Part shown: one piece after another, positions 9,065 to 17,649 of the stretch | How positions within the stretch are numbered: the first letter of the stretch is position 1 | Layout: every line of letters starts with the position of its first letter | Assembly: GCF_000238795.1 (NCBI RefSeq) | Contig: NZ_AFNK01000036.1 | Coordinates: 1 to 53,943 of the forward strand | Direction: 5' to 3' | Source of the DNA: Haemophilus sputorum CCUG 13788 | GTDB lineage: Bacteria > Pseudomonadota > Gammaproteobacteria > Enterobacterales > Pasteurellaceae | DNA: 53,943 bases | Position numbers and translations under genes: made by a program | The notes under the pieces: generated by a model | Told to the model about the DNA's origin: nothing | Seen by the model: the letters and a program-made list of their open reading frames with translations, nothing else | Database searches by the model: none

Positions 9065-9097
9065 AAAGGGCGAATTTATTTAATTCGCCCTTTTATT
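9065..9097. terminator. Bidirectional terminator between satP and the MORN_2 gene
   Basis: Perfect 12-bp arms (9065-9076 with 9082-9093) and a 5-nt loop. A and T runs on either side allow use from both strands of this convergent pair. Confidence 0.9.
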
Positions 9098-9108
9098 TAT
9101 CTGCATTG

Positions 9109-9417
9109 CTACTTTTTAGTACCTAATCCTTCCGCAATAATATGCCCATTCACATAGTACTTAGTAAAGATAACGTTGCCATCTTTATCAAAATATTTCC
9201 ACGTTCCTTGCTCTACACCATTTTTTAATTCGCCTTGCGAGATAAGTGTTCCTGATTCATCATAATATTTAGTGGTTTGCACGCCATTTATTTCAACCAC
9301 CTCCGATTTTATATTACCGTTAGGATGAAAAGTCTGATTATCTATTGTTGAACGAATATGTGCCGTAGCAGAACCAATACAAAAAAGTGCTAAAACAGTA
9401 AATAGAGATTTTTTCAT
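9109..9417 (-). CDS. Small exported MORN_2-repeat protein
   Basis: 102 residues starting at ATG 9417, chosen because GAGGAAA lies 7-8 nt upstream and the N-terminus then becomes a clean signal peptide (MKKSLFTVLALFCIGSATA). The mature part carries two to three short MORN_2-type repeats of the form YYDESGTLISQGELKNG and GTWKYFDKDGNVIFTKYY. Such proteins are often labelled YwqK-like 'toxin-antitoxin component', but that function is unproven and no partner is adjacent. It is probably periplasmic. The gene stands alone, convergent with satP. Confidence 0.75.
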   Translation of the reverse strand: MKKSLFTVLALFCIGSATAHIRSTIDNQTFHPNGNIKSEVVEINGVQTTKYYDESGTLISQGELKNGVEQGTWKYFDKDGNVIFTKYYVNGHIIAEGLGTKK

Positions 9418-9604
9418 AGCTAATTTCCTCATATTAAATAGAGAGTCATCAAAGTAATTTCTGGAAAAAGTATAACCTAACAAAACAAATGTGTAAAGCG
9501 GCGCTTTTTACTTTTATGCATTTGGAACATAAAATTTACAAAACAAGCGGTAAAATTCTGTGAAATTTTTACTCATTGACCAAATCCAGATATCTCTCTA
9601 CTTA

Positions 9605-9620
9605 TGTGATCTGCTTCACA
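9605..9620. promoter_or_regulatory. Consensus CRP site
   Basis: TGTGATCTGCTTCACA has both half-sites TGTGA and TCACA perfect with 6-bp spacing. It is 230 bp before hbpA and 188 bp before the divergent MORN_2 gene, so either promoter could be the target. It is not a CRP-S (competence) site, which would read TGCGA. Confidence 0.78.
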
Positions 9621-9748
9621 ACTTTGACATAAAATAAGATGAAACGCTTGTAATGCTAGAAAATCAGCGTATTTTCTATTTATTTAATATAAATCACTAA
9701 GCGGTCGAGTTTTAGTAAAATTTGCAGATTTTTGGCTAAATTTACCCG

Positions 9749-9775
9749 CTTGTTATATCTTTTAATTATAACAAG
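9749..9775. promoter_or_regulatory. Perfect inverted repeat in the hbpA leader
   Basis: CTTGTTATA and TATAACAAG, 9 bp each, are separated by 9 bp and end 74 bp before the hbpA start. It could be an operator or an RNA hairpin; no T-tract follows. Confidence 0.45.
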
Positions 9776-9849
9776 AGGCGTTTTGTTCTTTACTCATGAA
9801 ATAAGAACAGCTAACCTTGCCCCCAATTTTTCCGATTTTAGGAGACAGT

Positions 9850-11481
9850 ATGAAATTAAATCGAATCACTTCTATCGCAGCAGGTTTAGCAGCAGTATTT
9901 GCATTAGCCGCTTGTAATGAAGAAAAAACAGAAAATACGAGTGCAAAAAATACCGAAAAAACATTTGTAAACTGTGTAAGTCGTTCCCCACAATTCTTTA
10001 GCCCAGCATTAGCAATGGATGGCATCTCTTATAATGCCAGCTCACAACAAGTTTATAACCGCCTAGTAGAATTTAAGCGTGGTTCAACGGAGATTGAACC
10101 TGCTTTAGCAGAAAGTTGGGATATTTCTGAAGATGGGTTAACTTATACTTTCCATCTACGCAAAGGGGTAAAATTCCACTCAAATAAAGAATTCACACCA
10201 AGCCGTGAGTTTAATGCTGATGATGTGGTGTTCTCATTTAATCGCCAATTAGATCCGAACCATCCTTATCATAATGTATCAAAAGCAACCTATCCGTACT
10301 TTAAAGCAATGAAATTCCCAGCATTGTTAAAATCGGTAGAAAAAGTCGATGATCAGACCGTGAAATTCACATTAAACAAACGTGATGCGACTTTCTTATC
10401 TAGCCTCGGGATGGATTTCACATCGATTTACTCCGCGGAATATGCGGATGCCATGTTAAAAGCCGGTAAACCTGAAACGATAGATACCACACCAATTGGT
10501 ACAGGACCATTTGCTTTCACGGGTTATGTATTAGATCAGGCGAGCCGTTATGTTGCCCATAAAGAATATTGGAAAGGAAAAGCGGATTTTGACCGCTTGA
10601 TTTTTGAAATTGTCCCTGATGCGACCACACGTTATGCCAAATTGCAAGCTGGACAATGTGATCTAATGGACTTCCCTAATGCCACTGACATTGAGAAGAT
10701 GAAAAAGGATCCAAAAATTCAGCTGTTATCTAACCCTGGTCTGAACATTGCCTACGTTGCTTTCAATAATGAAAAGGCCCCGTTTGATAATGTAAAAGTG
10801 CGCCAGGCCTTAAATTTAGCTGTGGATAAAAAAGCCATTATTGACGTGGTTTATCAAGGTGCTGGTGTAGCCGCAAACAGCCCACTACCACCAACAATTT
10901 GGGGTTACAATGCAAACTTGCCGCCTTCTGAATACAATATTGAGAAAGCAAAACAATTATTAGCTGAAGCGGGTTATCCAAATGGTTTTGAAACCGAACT
11001 TTGGGTACAACCTGTTGTGCGTGCATCTAACCCAAATCCACGCCGTATGTCTGAAATTATTCAAGCAGACTGGGAAAAAATTGGCGTAAAAGCAAAATTA
11101 GTGACCTATGAATGGGGTGATTATTTAAAACGTGCGAAAGCAGGCGAACTCACTGCAGGTACTTTTGGTTGGTCTGGCGATAATGGTGACCCAGATAACT
11201 TCCTTTCTCCACTATTCGGTGCATCTAATATTGGAAATAGCAACTATGCGCGCTTTAATAGCCCAGAACTAGAAGCGATGTTAGAGAAAGCGCTTGGCCT
11301 AACTGATAAAAATGAGCGTGCAAAAATCTATGAGCAAGCGCAAGTTTTATTACGTGAACAAGCGCCATGGATTGATGTTGCCCACTCCATTAACTTTGCG
11401 CCAGTAAGTAAACGCGTTCAAGATTATAAACAAAGCCCATTTGGTTATACTTATTTATACGGCACGAAATTAACAGATTAA
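9850..11481 (+). CDS. hbpA: HbpA/GbpA-type heme/glutathione-binding lipoprotein
   Basis: 543 residues from ATG 9850, chosen because AGGAGA lies 6 nt upstream and the N-terminus then forms a lipoprotein signal with LAAC and Cys22. It is an SBP_bac_5 (peptide/DppA-like) binding protein with close similarity to H. influenzae HbpA over blocks such as SYNASSQQVYNRLVEF, FNADDVVFSFNRQLDPNHPY and WSGDNGDPDNFLSPL. In H. influenzae this protein binds heme and is also described as the glutathione-binding protein GbpA feeding the Dpp ABC transporter. No permease or ATPase genes are adjacent. It is probably anchored to the periplasmic membrane face, with CRP control possible. Confidence 0.9.
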   Translation: MKLNRITSIAAGLAAVFALAACNEEKTENTSAKNTEKTFVNCVSRSPQFFSPALAMDGISYNASSQQVYNRLVEFKRGSTEIEPALAESWDISEDGLTYTFHLRKGVKFHSNKEFTPSREFNADDVVFSFNRQLDPNHPYHNVSKATYPYFKAMKFPALLKSVEKVDDQTVKFTLNKRDATFLSSLGMDFTSIYSAEYADAMLKAGKPETIDTTPIGTGPFAFTGYVLDQASRYVAHKEYWKGKADFDRLIFEIVPDATTRYAKLQAGQCDLMDFPNATDIEKMKKDPKIQLLSNPGLNIAYVAFNNEKAPFDNVKVRQALNLAVDKKAIIDVVYQGAGVAANSPLPPTIWGYNANLPPSEYNIEKAKQLLAEAGYPNGFETELWVQPVVRASNPNPRRMSEIIQADWEKIGVKAKLVTYEWGDYLKRAKAGELTAGTFGWSGDNGDPDNFLSPLFGASNIGNSNYARFNSPELEAMLEKALGLTDKNERAKIYEQAQVLLREQAPWIDVAHSINFAPVSKRVQDYKQSPFGYTYLYGTKLTD

Positions 11482-11497
11482 ATAATATTTAATAAAT

Positions 11498-11537
11498 AAA
11501 AAGCCACTAAGTTTATTTCAACTTAGTGGCTTTTTTT
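11498..11537 (+). terminator. Terminator of hbpA
   Basis: 12-bp arms (11501-11512 with 11521-11532) and an eight-T tail. Confidence 0.92.
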
Positions 11538-11581
11538 ATGAAAAAAATTTAACTAAAACACTTGTTTTCTATTTGTTCCCC

Positions 11582-11607
11582 AAATTTACAAAGAATTTTG
11601 TAAATTT
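11582..11607. promoter_or_regulatory. Perfect 26-bp palindrome upstream of pgaA
   Basis: AAATTTACAAA (11582-11592) and TTTGTAAATTT (11597-11607) are perfect 11-bp arms with a 4-bp spacer, 135 bp before pgaA. With no T-tract and low GC it looks like a regulator-binding site rather than a terminator. The regulator is not identifiable from sequence. Confidence 0.55.
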
Positions 11608-11741
11608 TGTGAACTTTAAACCAAGTAAATAACTCTATTAACACACATATTATTTTGAAATTTAAGTTTTTTATAGTTTTGTTATCTTTTTAAAGGAAAA
11701 AACATCTTTAGTTTTTACAAAATTATCGTGGATATTATTTA

Positions 11742-14216
11742 ATGAAACATTCATCTTTAGCGCTTTCACTCTTGGCTCTGTGTGTTAGTCAAGCCGTCAG
11801 CGCCACTATGACTCAAACAGATATAAAACGTGAAGAAATTATTATTTTCTCACGTCAAGGGGAAGCGCAACTTAATCAAGCGATTCCACAACTGCAAAAG
11901 TTATATCAGCAAACTCATGACAGCAAAGTTCGTGGCGATTTAATTACATTATTGGTTCGTCAATCTCGCTTTCAAGAGGCAGTAGATGTTTGTGCTTCAT
12001 GCGCCAATAGTCATTTTTCTGAAAACGAATTAGAAAACCTCGCTAAAGCGTACCGAATGGTAAAAAATCCACAAAAATCATTAGCACTGTATAGTTTACT
12101 TGCTCAAAAACAGCCTAATAACCCTAACGGATTATTAGGTAAAGGTTTGGTCGCAACCGAACTGGGCGAATATGCAAAAGCCAAACAAGCACTCAATCAA
12201 TATCGCACTAAATTTGGTGCTGATGATGCTTTTAAAGAAGCCAATAGCTACCTACTCAACAAAACTGAACCCGATGTAGCAAAACTAGGTCGTTGGCAAG
12301 ATGAACTAAAAGAAAATCCGAAAAATACACGACTTGCTTTAGATCTCTATCGCCTTTCTGCCAAATTGAGCGTTCGTCCACTACAAGATAAGCTGGTCGC
12401 AACCTATCCTGAACTGTTTAGCGAAAAAGATAAACGATGGTTAGCCCATGATGAAATTATTACTTCAATTCGTGGCAACACCAGTTTAAAAAACGCTGAA
12501 TTAGAACAAGCCTATCAGCAATTAAGCGATTTAATGGCACAAACAGACAGCCAAAATCCGCTTTATATCCAAGCACTTAGTGATCGCTTAGCTGTTGCAA
12601 ACCGCCTGAATGACACTAAGAAAGTCATGGCAGATTACCGTCATTTAACTGAATTAAATCAGCCTATCCCCGCTTATGTTCAAGAAGCTTATGGCGATAC
12701 CTTATTGCGTCAGGGCTCCCCTCATCAAGCCTTAGCGGTTTATCAAGAGATGGAAGCAGAAGCCCGTAAAGCCTCTCCAACAAAAGAAGTGAGAAGCGCA
12801 CTATTGTTTAAATTAGTTGCTGCATCAAGCGATGCTGGACTATTTAAACAAGCGCAGCACTACCAAGATCAAATTAAAGAGCCACCTCAAATTTGGGATT
12901 TCACTAAAACAACCCGTTTAGCAAACCCAAATTACGACCGTAGTTTTTACAACCAAGTGAACCTACATAACTGGCGTGGCAATAAAACCCAAGCATTCTC
13001 TCTTCTAGAAAATCGTTTAACAAACATCACACCAGGTGAACCGTGGGCAATGTTAGCATATAGCGAATTAGAGGCGTCTCGTCATCGCTATGATGATGCA
13101 GTGGAAATGGCAGAAAAAGCCAAATTCTACTTAAAAGAAGAAGAGCAAATTTTTTATCGCAATCAACTTGGCAGTATTGCTTTAGCCCAAGGCAATTACG
13201 CTTATGTTAAAAAATTAGTAAACAGTTATAGCGAGAAAGATAAAGAAGATTCAGCCTCATTCTTAAAACAATATCAAGAAGCAAGAAGAGGACGTTTTAC
13301 TGCCTCACTTGGGATTTCTCATCCAAAAGATGTGCTACCAGCTAAAACGGCAAGCAATGAGCTTACCCAAGAATACTATCTCTCTTCGCCAATGACTGAA
13401 GATGGGCATTATGTTTACGCACATCAGTTTGAGGCTAGAGTGCCCACTGACAGCGAAACATTACGTCTGCAACGTTTCGGTTTAGGAGCGCATGCTAATT
13501 TCTATCCGTTTAATCTTGGTATGGAATTAGGTTCAGGCACACGCTTAAACAAGAAAAGCTATGCTTCCTTTAACATTGATTATCTACTGAATCAGTACTG
13601 GCAATTCAGTGCAGCAGCAAACATTAATAGCCAAAGCACACCGATTAAAGCTATTCGTCAAGGCGTTTATGCAAATGATTATGGTTTTTCGACCGCTTAC
13701 ACCTTCAGCAATCGCTTCCAAGTCGGCGCTGGTATAAACCAAATGAAATTGGATGATGGCAATACACGCAAAATGGCAAATGTTTGGTTGAATGTAGAAA
13801 CCTATAAGCATGACCGCTGGACACTAAATAATGGTGTTCGTTACGACTTCCAACGTAACCAATTTACGCCTTCTGCTTATTACTACAACCCAGCTAAGAC
13901 GCAAAGCCTAGAGTTTTCTAGCGACTTAAGCTATTACCAACCGTTCGATTATGGTATCACACTCACCCATCATCTACGTGGAAATGTAGGACGAAATAAA
14001 CAGTTAGAACAAACCAACGTGACAAACAACTGGTGTAACCAAAACTGGTGTGAAAGAAAAAATAGTGCAACCACATGGGCAGTCAGCTATGGACACGACT
14101 GGAAACTGAATAAAAAAATTTCGCTTTCTTATGAAATTGGTCGTAAGAAAAATATGTACGACGGTGTAAGCGAAATGAATAACTACGGAAATGTAAATCT
14201 TTCAGTCTCTTTTTAA
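11742..14216 (+). CDS. pgaA: PNAG outer-membrane export porin
   Basis: 824 residues. After a signal peptide (MKHSSLALSLLALCVSQAVS) come tetratricopeptide-like helical repeats (about residues 30-510), including LAKAYRMVKNPQKSLALYS and GDTLLRQGSPHQALAVYQEM. The C-terminal 300 residues alternate beta-strands and end NVNLSVSF, a C-terminal outer-membrane barrel signature. In PgaA the periplasmic TPR part binds PgaB and the barrel exports the partly deacetylated polymer. First gene of pgaABCD. A CNQNWC Cys pair sits in the barrel near residue 766. Confidence 0.93.
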   Translation: MKHSSLALSLLALCVSQAVSATMTQTDIKREEIIIFSRQGEAQLNQAIPQLQKLYQQTHDSKVRGDLITLLVRQSRFQEAVDVCASCANSHFSENELENLAKAYRMVKNPQKSLALYSLLAQKQPNNPNGLLGKGLVATELGEYAKAKQALNQYRTKFGADDAFKEANSYLLNKTEPDVAKLGRWQDELKENPKNTRLALDLYRLSAKLSVRPLQDKLVATYPELFSEKDKRWLAHDEIITSIRGNTSLKNAELEQAYQQLSDLMAQTDSQNPLYIQALSDRLAVANRLNDTKKVMADYRHLTELNQPIPAYVQEAYGDTLLRQGSPHQALAVYQEMEAEARKASPTKEVRSALLFKLVAASSDAGLFKQAQHYQDQIKEPPQIWDFTKTTRLANPNYDRSFYNQVNLHNWRGNKTQAFSLLENRLTNITPGEPWAMLAYSELEASRHRYDDAVEMAEKAKFYLKEEEQIFYRNQLGSIALAQGNYAYVKKLVNSYSEKDKEDSASFLKQYQEARRGRFTASLGISHPKDVLPAKTASNELTQEYYLSSPMTEDGHYVYAHQFEARVPTDSETLRLQRFGLGAHANFYPFNLGMELGSGTRLNKKSYASFNIDYLLNQYWQFSAAANINSQSTPIKAIRQGVYANDYGFSTAYTFSNRFQVGAGINQMKLDDGNTRKMANVWLNVETYKHDRWTLNNGVRYDFQRNQFTPSAYYYNPAKTQSLEFSSDLSYYQPFDYGITLTHHLRGNVGRNKQLEQTNVTNNWCNQNWCERKNSATTWAVSYGHDWKLNKKISLSYEIGRKKNMYDGVSEMNNYGNVNLSVSF

Positions 14217-14234
14217 TTTTTTGAGCAATTAAAC

Positions 14235-15956
14235 ATGAATTTTAAAATACTCGGTGCAATGTTAACGCTTAGCTTTTCGTTAATGGCAGGAAAAGCTTTC
14301 GCACAAGATAACTATAGCGTACTCGCTTATCACTCTGTGGTAGATGAAAGTGCGCCTAAATCACAACAACTCTTTATTTCACAAACTATTCCCGTTCAAA
14401 AATTGATTAGCCATTTTAACTGGTTAAAAGATAACGGTTATAACGTGATTAGCTGGCAACAAGTCATTGATGCCGAAAAAGGCAAAGGCACACTACCGCC
14501 AAAAGCGGTTGTGCTCTCTTTTGATGATGGCTATGAAACGATGTATAGCGTAGTTTATCCACTACTAAAAGCCTATCAATACCCAGCCGTCTTTGCACCA
14601 GTAACCAAATGGATTAACACGCCTGCTGGTGGAAAAATCGATTATGGAAATCAAATGCTGGATCGTGCAACCTTCTTCAGCACTTGGGCACAAATTAGTG
14701 AAATGCGTCGCAGCGGGTTAGTTGAGATTGCCTCACATTCTTATGATTCACATCATGGTATTGTTGCAAACCCAACTGGCAGCCAACAACCTGCAATGCT
14801 TGCTCCTATTTACCAAAATGGCAAATATGAAAGCGAAGCACAATACAAAGCTCGTGTTAATCAAGATTTACGTCGCTCTGCCAATGATATTGCAAAACAG
14901 GCTGGTAAAGCACCAAGCATTATTGTTTGGCCTTACGGTGCGTTTAACAATGTCTCGATTGAACAAGCAAAATCTGCTGGAATGCCTTACTACTTTACGC
15001 TTAAAGAAAAAATTAACCGCATTGGTGATGCACATGTTGGTCGTTTCTTAGTCGATGCTGAAACGGAACTTGGTGTGCTTAAAAACTATTTAGAGCGTAC
15101 TGAAGATCCACATAACACAACTGTTGAGCGCGTGTTACAAATTCGCTTAGACGAAATTGATGACCCAAATCCCGCACAGTTCGAGAAAAATTACAACGCA
15201 CTCATTAACCGTGTTTACAAATCCGGCGTAACAACTGTTTATCTTTCAGGCTTCTCTGATCCAAATCAAGATGGCGTGATTGATGCAGTTTACTTCCCTA
15301 ACACCGTATTACCGGTTAAAGCCGATCGTTTCAGCCAAGTTGCTTGGCAGCTACGCAAACGAGCTGGCGTAAATGTGTATGCGTGGATGCCTTCTTCATT
15401 AAACAACTTACCACCGCAAGCTCGCACAGAATCAGCAATGGTGAATCTGTTCAAGTCATTAGCTTTATACACAAAATTTGATGGCGTATTTTTTGATGAC
15501 CACCTCAATCCGAATGATTGGGCAAGTCATGATGCTTCAACAATTCGCCTAACAGAAAATGCAAAAAATGCCATGGCACCTTATTTTTACTGGGGCAACG
15601 AAAATATTAAAACTGCACGAAATCTGAATCCACAAGCGGTCGATTTTACACAAACTTTTGCAAATTACCGCCAAGCATACAACATGGTTGTTGTGAATGT
15701 AGAAGATAATCCAAAAACCATCATTGAAAGCGTGCAACAACATCAGCTGCCTGCGAATAAAATTATTTTTAATTTTAACAATAAGGAAAACGGACAGCTC
15801 ATCTCCAGCCGTCAACTAATAGAAAAAACCAAGCAATTAGAAAAAGCTGGCTTAATGAATTTAAGTTACACGTTTAATCATTTTTTAACGGAAGAAAAAA
15901 CATTAAATGAATTGAAACCTTATATTTCAACGAATAGAGATGTAACAAGGAATTAG
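14235..15956 (+). CDS. pgaB: PNAG N-deacetylase with GH153-like domain
   Basis: 573 residues. The N-terminal CE4 deacetylase has the metal motif SFDDGY (Asp97-Asp98) and SHSYDSHHG (His168, His173). The C-terminal domain carries FDGVFFDDH (about residues 415-423), matching the catalytic Asp region of the PgaB glycoside-hydrolase (GH153) domain. PgaB partially removes N-acetyl groups from PNAG in the periplasm before export. It is about 100 residues shorter than E. coli PgaB. The signal peptide ends SLMAGKAFA-QD and has no Cys, so unlike E. coli PgaB it should be a soluble protein rather than a lipoprotein. Confidence 0.92.
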   Translation: MNFKILGAMLTLSFSLMAGKAFAQDNYSVLAYHSVVDESAPKSQQLFISQTIPVQKLISHFNWLKDNGYNVISWQQVIDAEKGKGTLPPKAVVLSFDDGYETMYSVVYPLLKAYQYPAVFAPVTKWINTPAGGKIDYGNQMLDRATFFSTWAQISEMRRSGLVEIASHSYDSHHGIVANPTGSQQPAMLAPIYQNGKYESEAQYKARVNQDLRRSANDIAKQAGKAPSIIVWPYGAFNNVSIEQAKSAGMPYYFTLKEKINRIGDAHVGRFLVDAETELGVLKNYLERTEDPHNTTVERVLQIRLDEIDDPNPAQFEKNYNALINRVYKSGVTTVYLSGFSDPNQDGVIDAVYFPNTVLPVKADRFSQVAWQLRKRAGVNVYAWMPSSLNNLPPQARTESAMVNLFKSLALYTKFDGVFFDDHLNPNDWASHDASTIRLTENAKNAMAPYFYWGNENIKTARNLNPQAVDFTQTFANYRQAYNMVVVNVEDNPKTIIESVQQHQLPANKIIFNFNNKENGQLISSRQLIEKTKQLEKAGLMNLSYTFNHFLTEEKTLNELKPYISTNRDVTRN

Positions 15957-15958
15957 TT

Positions 15959-17209
15959 ATGCAACACAATTTGATCATTGAAGCAGTTGGTTTATTTATT
16001 TTTGCTTATCCCGCTTTAATGGCATTTTATTGGGCAACGGCTGGCATGGTCTACTTTACCTTTAAAGAGCGCCATATGGTCCCACCGGGCTTTTCTAAAA
16101 TGAAAGAAGAATTTGTGCCAATGGTTAGTCTCATGGTGCCTTGCTATAACGAAGGCGACAACTTAAATGAATCTATTCCGCACTTATTAAGCTTGAAATA
16201 TCCAAACTATGAGCTGATTTTTATCAATGATGGAAGTACAGATAACACGGGCGAATTGATTGATTTATGGGCTAAAAAAGATAGCCGCATTGTTGCACTA
16301 CACCAAACGAACTCAGGAAAAGCAAGTGCACTCAATCATGGTTTAAGTATTGCAAAAGGCAAATATGTGGGCTGTATTGATGGTGATGCCGTGTTGGAAT
16401 ACAAAGCATTGGATTACATGGTGCAATCTCTTGAAGCCAATCAAAACTATGGTGCCGTGACGGGTAATCCACGTGTACGTAACCGCAGTACGGTTTTAGG
16501 TATGTTACAGGTTTCTGAATTTAGCTCCATTATCGGTTTAATCAAACGAGCACAATGCTTAATGGGCACCATTTTTACTGTTTCAGGGGTGTGCTGTTTA
16601 TTCCGTAAAGACGTAATGCATCAAATCGGTGGTTGGAGTACCAACATGATCACAGAAGATATTGACGTGAGTTGGAAAATCCAAACTGCCGGTTTAGATA
16701 TTTATTACGAACCACGTGCACTCTGTTGGACATTAATGCCAGAAACGATGACCGGTTTATTTAAACAACGCTTACGTTGGGCACAAGGCGGAGCTGAAAC
16801 AATGCTCAAATACTTCCCGCAAATTTGGCGTTGGAGAAACCGCCGTCTTTGGCCAATGTATGTAGAGTATATCGTTACCGCTATTTGGGCCGTTCTACTC
16901 ACCATTGCTTCAGCTTGTTGGGTAGCAAGTTTAATGGATTACAACAATTTAAAGAACTTTCTTAATCCATTAGTCATCAAACCAACATTATCGATTTTAT
17001 TCTTAGCCTTCTTCATGCAGATGTTCTTTAGTATGTATATCGACTCTCGCTATGAAAAAGGGGTTTGGAGATACGCTTTGGTCTGTATTTGGTACCCATG
17101 GTGGTACTGGATGCTAAATACCGTCACCCTACTTTGCGGTATTCCAAAAGCGATTTTTAGAAATAGATCTCGCCTAGCAACTTGGACCAGTCCGGATCGC
17201 GGCGTTTAA
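15959..17209 (+). CDS. pgaC: PNAG synthase, family 2 glycosyltransferase
   Basis: 416 residues. Processive GT2 motifs are complete: INDGS (Asp91), DGD (141-143), TEDID (232-236, catalytic base) and QRLRW (270-274). One to two membrane segments precede the catalytic domain and about three follow it, as in PgaC/IcaA. It polymerises UDP-GlcNAc into beta-1,6-linked polymer and moves it across the inner membrane with PgaD. The ATG is two bases after the pgaB stop, with AAGGA in the pgaB end, so translation is probably coupled. Confidence 0.95.
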   Translation: MQHNLIIEAVGLFIFAYPALMAFYWATAGMVYFTFKERHMVPPGFSKMKEEFVPMVSLMVPCYNEGDNLNESIPHLLSLKYPNYELIFINDGSTDNTGELIDLWAKKDSRIVALHQTNSGKASALNHGLSIAKGKYVGCIDGDAVLEYKALDYMVQSLEANQNYGAVTGNPRVRNRSTVLGMLQVSEFSSIIGLIKRAQCLMGTIFTVSGVCCLFRKDVMHQIGGWSTNMITEDIDVSWKIQTAGLDIYYEPRALCWTLMPETMTGLFKQRLRWAQGGAETMLKYFPQIWRWRNRRLWPMYVEYIVTAIWAVLLTIASACWVASLMDYNNLKNFLNPLVIKPTLSILFLAFFMQMFFSMYIDSRYEKGVWRYALVCIWYPWWYWMLNTVTLLCGIPKAIFRNRSRLATWTSPDRGV

Positions 17210-17247
17210 GAAATAATAACAACCTTATAGGGAGGAAATCATTACCA

Positions 17248-17532
17248 ATGAGCAGCATCGAATTACAACAATTAATGGTTATCAACAAACGTAATCAGCT
17301 TGGCTGGCAAATTAAACTCAAAAGTTTGCTCCTCGATTTAGCCGCATGGACAGTTTGGGGATATTTGGTTTATTTTATCATCAGCTATTTTGATAAAATT
17401 TTCCTTAGCCCAATCGTGGCTAATCTCTACCTTTCAGAAGTGCTTATTTATGCCTTCTATTTCGTATTCAGCCTATTGATTACGGCAATCATCTGGTCTC
17501 ATATCTCAAGAGATAAGACAAAAGAAGCTTAA
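17248..17532 (+). CDS. pgaD: PNAG synthase auxiliary membrane subunit
   Basis: 94 residues from ATG 17248, chosen for the GGGAGGAAA ribosome-binding site; an earlier in-frame ATG inside pgaC lacks one. Two membrane helices (about residues 27-47 and 58-80) and short charged ends match PgaD, which together with PgaC is needed for polymer synthesis and for c-di-GMP activation in E. coli. Whether c-di-GMP signalling exists here cannot be told from this window. Last gene of the operon. Confidence 0.88.
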   Translation: MSSIELQQLMVINKRNQLGWQIKLKSLLLDLAAWTVWGYLVYFIISYFDKIFLSPIVANLYLSEVLIYAFYFVFSLLITAIIWSHISRDKTKEA

Positions 17533-17537
17533 TCAAC

Positions 17538-17581
17538 AAGCGGTCGGATTTTGCAAAAGATTTGTCAAATCCGACCGCTTT
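17538..17581. terminator. Inverted USS pair acting as pga terminator
   Basis: AAGCGGTCGGATTT (17538-17551) pairs with AAATCCGACCGCTT (17567-17580): two Apl-type uptake cores head to head, 6 nt after pgaD. The strong stem makes it the likely operon terminator. Confidence 0.8.
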
Positions 17582-17607
17582 GTGTATTATGCGCCCCTTA
17601 TTTCTTG

Positions 17608-17643
17608 CCGAGTTCCCTTACCTCGGTACTTTCACTAAAAAGG
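17608..17643 (+). promoter_or_regulatory. Candidate preQ1 class I riboswitch before yhhQ
   Basis: A 5-bp stem CCGAG/CTCGG (17608-17612, 17622-17626) encloses TTCCCTTAC, starting with T and ending with C as in preQ1-I loops. An A-rich tail ends in AGG (17641-17643), which can pair with CCT of the loop to form the P2 pseudoknot and would hide the ribosome-binding site. The tail is longer than in the best-known examples. Its position before a queuosine-precursor transporter gene supports it. Confidence 0.55.
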
Positions 17644-17649
17644 ATTATT

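Larger units (their letters stand above)
9418..9849. other. AT-rich intergenic region upstream of hbpA
   Basis: About 430 bp without a convincing gene. It holds Apl-type USS cores (near 9542 and, degenerate and facing each other, about 9699-9752), a consensus CRP site (9605-9620) and a 9-bp perfect inverted repeat (9749-9775). Confidence 0.7.

Noticed and set aside
9109-9417. MORN_2 protein as antitoxin of a toxin-antitoxin pair
   Set aside because: It has a signal peptide and no neighbouring toxin gene; the label is a database habit for this repeat family.
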